DNA of 25,617 nt, taken from positions 1 to 25,617 of IMG/VR virus record IMGVR_UViG_3300013306_000052. The stretch is one strand, 5' to 3'. Both the position numbers and the translations under genes were made by a program. Positions 24,226 to 25,617 of this stretch are shown here, piece by piece; position 1 is the stretch's first letter, and every line of letters begins with the position of its first letter. The DNA comes from a virus. The notes under the pieces were generated by a model. It saw only the letters and a program-made list of their open reading frames with translations, had not been told where the DNA came from and ran no database searches.

Positions 24226-24566
24226 GCTGCCAACTCCGATGCGTGGATGATCTGCATGCCCAGGCGCTCGGCAACGAGTACTTCCAGCTGGGCGCCTTTC
24301 GAGTTTTCCCAGCCTGGCAGCAGGTAGATGGCCCCACAAAGGCCGATCTTGGTCAGGTCGTAGGCCAAGTAGTCGGCCCATTCAGCACCTTCAATGATCC
24401 CGTGTTCTGCTGGGTTCTCAACGATCCAGCCAGCCCAACGCAGTCTGGCTGCAGCAGCGTCAAACGCTGGAAAGTTGAAATCCTCGATTCCAGTCATAGG
24501 GCCAGCAACATAGATACGGTTTGCGCGCTCGCTGCGCAGCGTTACGCCTGCTTTAACTTCGCTCAT
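24222..24566 (-). CDS. DUF4406, nucleoside 2-deoxyribosyltransferase-like protein
   Basis: A 114-aa protein with the DUF4406 pattern: IYVAGPMTGIEDFNFPAFD (about residues 18-36), a Trp-containing WADYLAYDL (about 63-71), and AIYLLPGWENSKGAQLE (about 79-95). The fold is related to nucleoside 2-deoxyribosyltransferases, which exchange bases on deoxyribose. It is encoded next to a dNTP hydrolase-like protein, so a role in nucleotide salvage or modification is plausible. The ATG at 24566 overlaps the upstream stop as ATGA. Activity is unproven. Confidence 0.78.
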   Translation of the reverse strand: MSEVKAGVTLRSERANRIYVAGPMTGIEDFNFPAFDAAAARLRWAGWIVENPAEHGIIEGAEWADYLAYDLTKIGLCGAIYLLPGWENSKGAQLEVLVAERLGMQIIHASELAA

Positions 24567-24763
24567 GCTGCTTTCCCCACCTTCTGGTTATTCAGATGTT
24601 CAACACATGCCGCCTTGGCCTTACCTTGGTCCTTGCAGGAATGGATGATCTTTCCCTTCGGGCACCGGCAGACGTACGCATACCCAGACTCCAACGCGTA
24701 CCGGCTGAGCAGATAACCCTCCTCGGAGGACATGCAGTTCTTGCTGATGGCTTTCCAGTTCAT
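24563..24763 (-). CDS. Small cysteine-containing phage protein, unknown function
   Basis: A 66-aa basic protein, MNWKAISKNCMSSEEGYLL onward, with Cys10, Cys32, Cys34, Cys43 and Cys53 plus His41 and His56. The CRC..H.C spacing could bind zinc, but the motif does not fit a named finger. The start is ATG at 24763, overlapping the phosphatase stop as ATGA; the longer in-frame reading to 24814 lies inside the phosphatase gene and is rejected. The function is unknown. Confidence 0.6.
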   Translation of the reverse strand: MNWKAISKNCMSSEEGYLLSRYALESGYAYVCRCPKGKIIHSCKDQGKAKAACVEHLNNQKVGKAA

Positions 24764-25497
24764 GCGCGCGCCTCCCAATCCCAATGGAGCTTTGGATTTA
24801 CCGGTGGGATGCATTCGAGTGTGTGGAGATTCAACAGGGTGAAATGGCCGTCCATCCAGCCGGCAGTATCAATGTGGTAAACGTTGCCGAGGATTGCGGG
24901 GCGACGCAGTGGGGTATGCCCTACGATCACCGCCCTCACGCCAGACACGCCGCCGTGGTTTTCTTCGGTGATGCGCTTCCTTGACCACTGGAGCATCGCC
25001 GCCGTGTGCTCGGCCTCCGCTGCTGGGCCATCAAGCGCAGCAATCATCTCTGCCCAGCTACCGCGTGGCACGTCGGCATGAACGATGCCAATGAGGCCCC
25101 TAGCCGTTTCAACCTCAATTACCAGTGGCAGGTCTTGCAGGATGCTTGCGTAGCAGCCCTGCTCCACGCTAGAAAGGCCGTAAAACCACTGGCCGCCGTT
25201 GATGAAGTGCATCCCACACTGATCACTGGTGCGCCCGGCTGCGTGAGAGTCGACTGTCATCTGCTCGTGGTTTCCGCGCACGGCGTGAAACCAAGGCTTA
25301 CGGAGAACCCATTCGTCGACGTCCAGCGACTCAGGCCCGCGATCTACCAGGTCGCCAACGCTGAACAGGCGGTCGATTGCAGGATCAAAACCAGCAGCAT
25401 CAAGCGCAGCCTGCAGCCTCGTGAAGTGGCCGTGAATGTCGCCAACCGCGAAATCCCGGCCAGCAGTGTTTACGGCGAAGCGCTTTACCTGCGTCAT
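24760..25497 (-). CDS. Lambda-type serine/threonine protein phosphatase
   Basis: A 245-aa metallophosphatase of the lambda phosphatase (NinI/PrpA) type. Metal and catalytic residues line up with lambda phosphatase: GDIHGH (Asp20, His22), GDLVDRG (Asp49), GNHE (Asn76, His77), VHAD (His140) and VGHTP (His194). It dephosphorylates Ser/Thr and sometimes Tyr residues; the targets are unknown. It is slightly longer than the lambda protein (221 aa). The ATG at 25497 overlaps the upstream partial gene as ATGA. It is one of two metallophosphoesterase-fold proteins in this operon. Confidence 0.88.
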   Translation of the reverse strand: MTQVKRFAVNTAGRDFAVGDIHGHFTRLQAALDAAGFDPAIDRLFSVGDLVDRGPESLDVDEWVLRKPWFHAVRGNHEQMTVDSHAAGRTSDQCGMHFINGGQWFYGLSSVEQGCYASILQDLPLVIEVETARGLIGIVHADVPRGSWAEMIAALDGPAAEAEHTAAMLQWSRKRITEENHGGVSGVRAVIVGHTPLRRPAILGNVYHIDTAGWMDGHFTLLNLHTLECIPPVNPKLHWDWEARA

Positions 25498-25617
25498 GCT
25501 GCATTCCCCTTCTTGAGTTCTCTGGTCTTTGCCCGGTATTCGGCGGTGATGGTTTTCAGGTCTTCAATGGTGTATCGCTTTGGCTCGCTGGGCCCCAATA
25601 GGGCCTCTACTGCTTCC
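25494..25617 (-). CDS. Partial gene, C-terminal 40 residues only
   Basis: The minus-strand frame is open from the window edge to a TGA at 25496-25494. It encodes a charged, helical tail containing PSEPKRYTIEDLKTITAEY and ending RELKKGNAA. The stop overlaps the phosphatase ATG as ATGA, matching every other junction in this operon, which supports it being real. The start and bulk of the gene are outside the window, and the family is not recognisable from this part. Confidence 0.6.
   Translation of the reverse strand, partial: EAVEALLGPSEPKRYTIEDLKTITAEYRAKTRELKKGNAA

Noticed and set aside
1-25617. Diversity-generating retroelement, CRISPR array, integrase or insertion sequence
   Set aside because: Looked for because of the BPP-1-like head genes and accessory cargo. 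No reverse transcriptase, template/variable repeats, regular spaced repeats, recombinase or transposase was seen.

Overview
The window is a stretch of a tailed double-stranded DNA phage (or prophage) with podovirus-type morphology. Every supported gene lies on the minus strand, so the transcription order runs from high to low coordinates. The GC-rich sequence, the Q antiterminator family and the protein types suggest a gammaproteobacterial host, most likely Pseudomonas; this is an inference, since nothing in the window identifies the host directly. No integrase, attachment site, replication gene, tRNA or CRISPR array was seen, so lifestyle cannot be settled here.

Layout in transcription order. 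(1) 25617-21742 is the end of the early/middle region: a partial gene, a lambda-type protein phosphatase, a small cysteine-containing protein, a DUF4406 (deoxyribosyltransferase-like) protein, a dATP/dGTP diphosphohydrolase-like protein, a metallophosphoesterase with an N-terminal DNA-binding-like segment, a Q-type antiterminator and a T5orf172/GIY-YIG-like protein. All seven junctions are 4-base ATGA overlaps. (2) 21741-21310 is a 432-bp gene-free interval with a strong minus-strand terminator and a candidate extended -10 promoter. It looks like a late control region of the lambda pR'-tR' kind. (3) 21309-19767 is the lysis cassette: a holin candidate, a second small membrane protein, a GH24 endolysin without a signal sequence, an Rz i-spanin and an Rz1 o-spanin nested out of frame inside Rz. 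(4) 19770-12911 is packaging and head: a 70-aa unknown, TerS, TerL, a 98-aa unknown, portal, a Bbp19-like protein, a scaffold-like protein, major capsid protein, a Bbp16-like capsid cement protein and a 58-aa protein. A terminator follows. (5) 12854-2477 is the tail and ejection module: adaptor (gp11-like), nozzle (gp12-like), gp13-like acyltransferase-fold protein and four internal/ejection proteins. (6) 2439-1 holds a DUF2569 membrane protein with moron-like signals, two tandem terminators and the start of a tailspike with a T7-type anchor and beta-helix.

How it fits together. Q is made at the end of the early operon. It probably acts at the control region just downstream so that RNA polymerase ignores the terminator before the holin gene, and perhaps the three further terminators inside the late unit. 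The head genes resemble the Bordetella phage BPP-1 type, while the tail and ejection genes follow a T7-like order. No reverse transcriptase or variable repeat of a diversity-generating retroelement was found. Nothing here is clearly a wholly new system. The items most worth testing are the late control region, the DUF2569 moron cassette, the terminator abutting the tailspike ribosome-binding site, and the nucleotide-metabolism gene pair.
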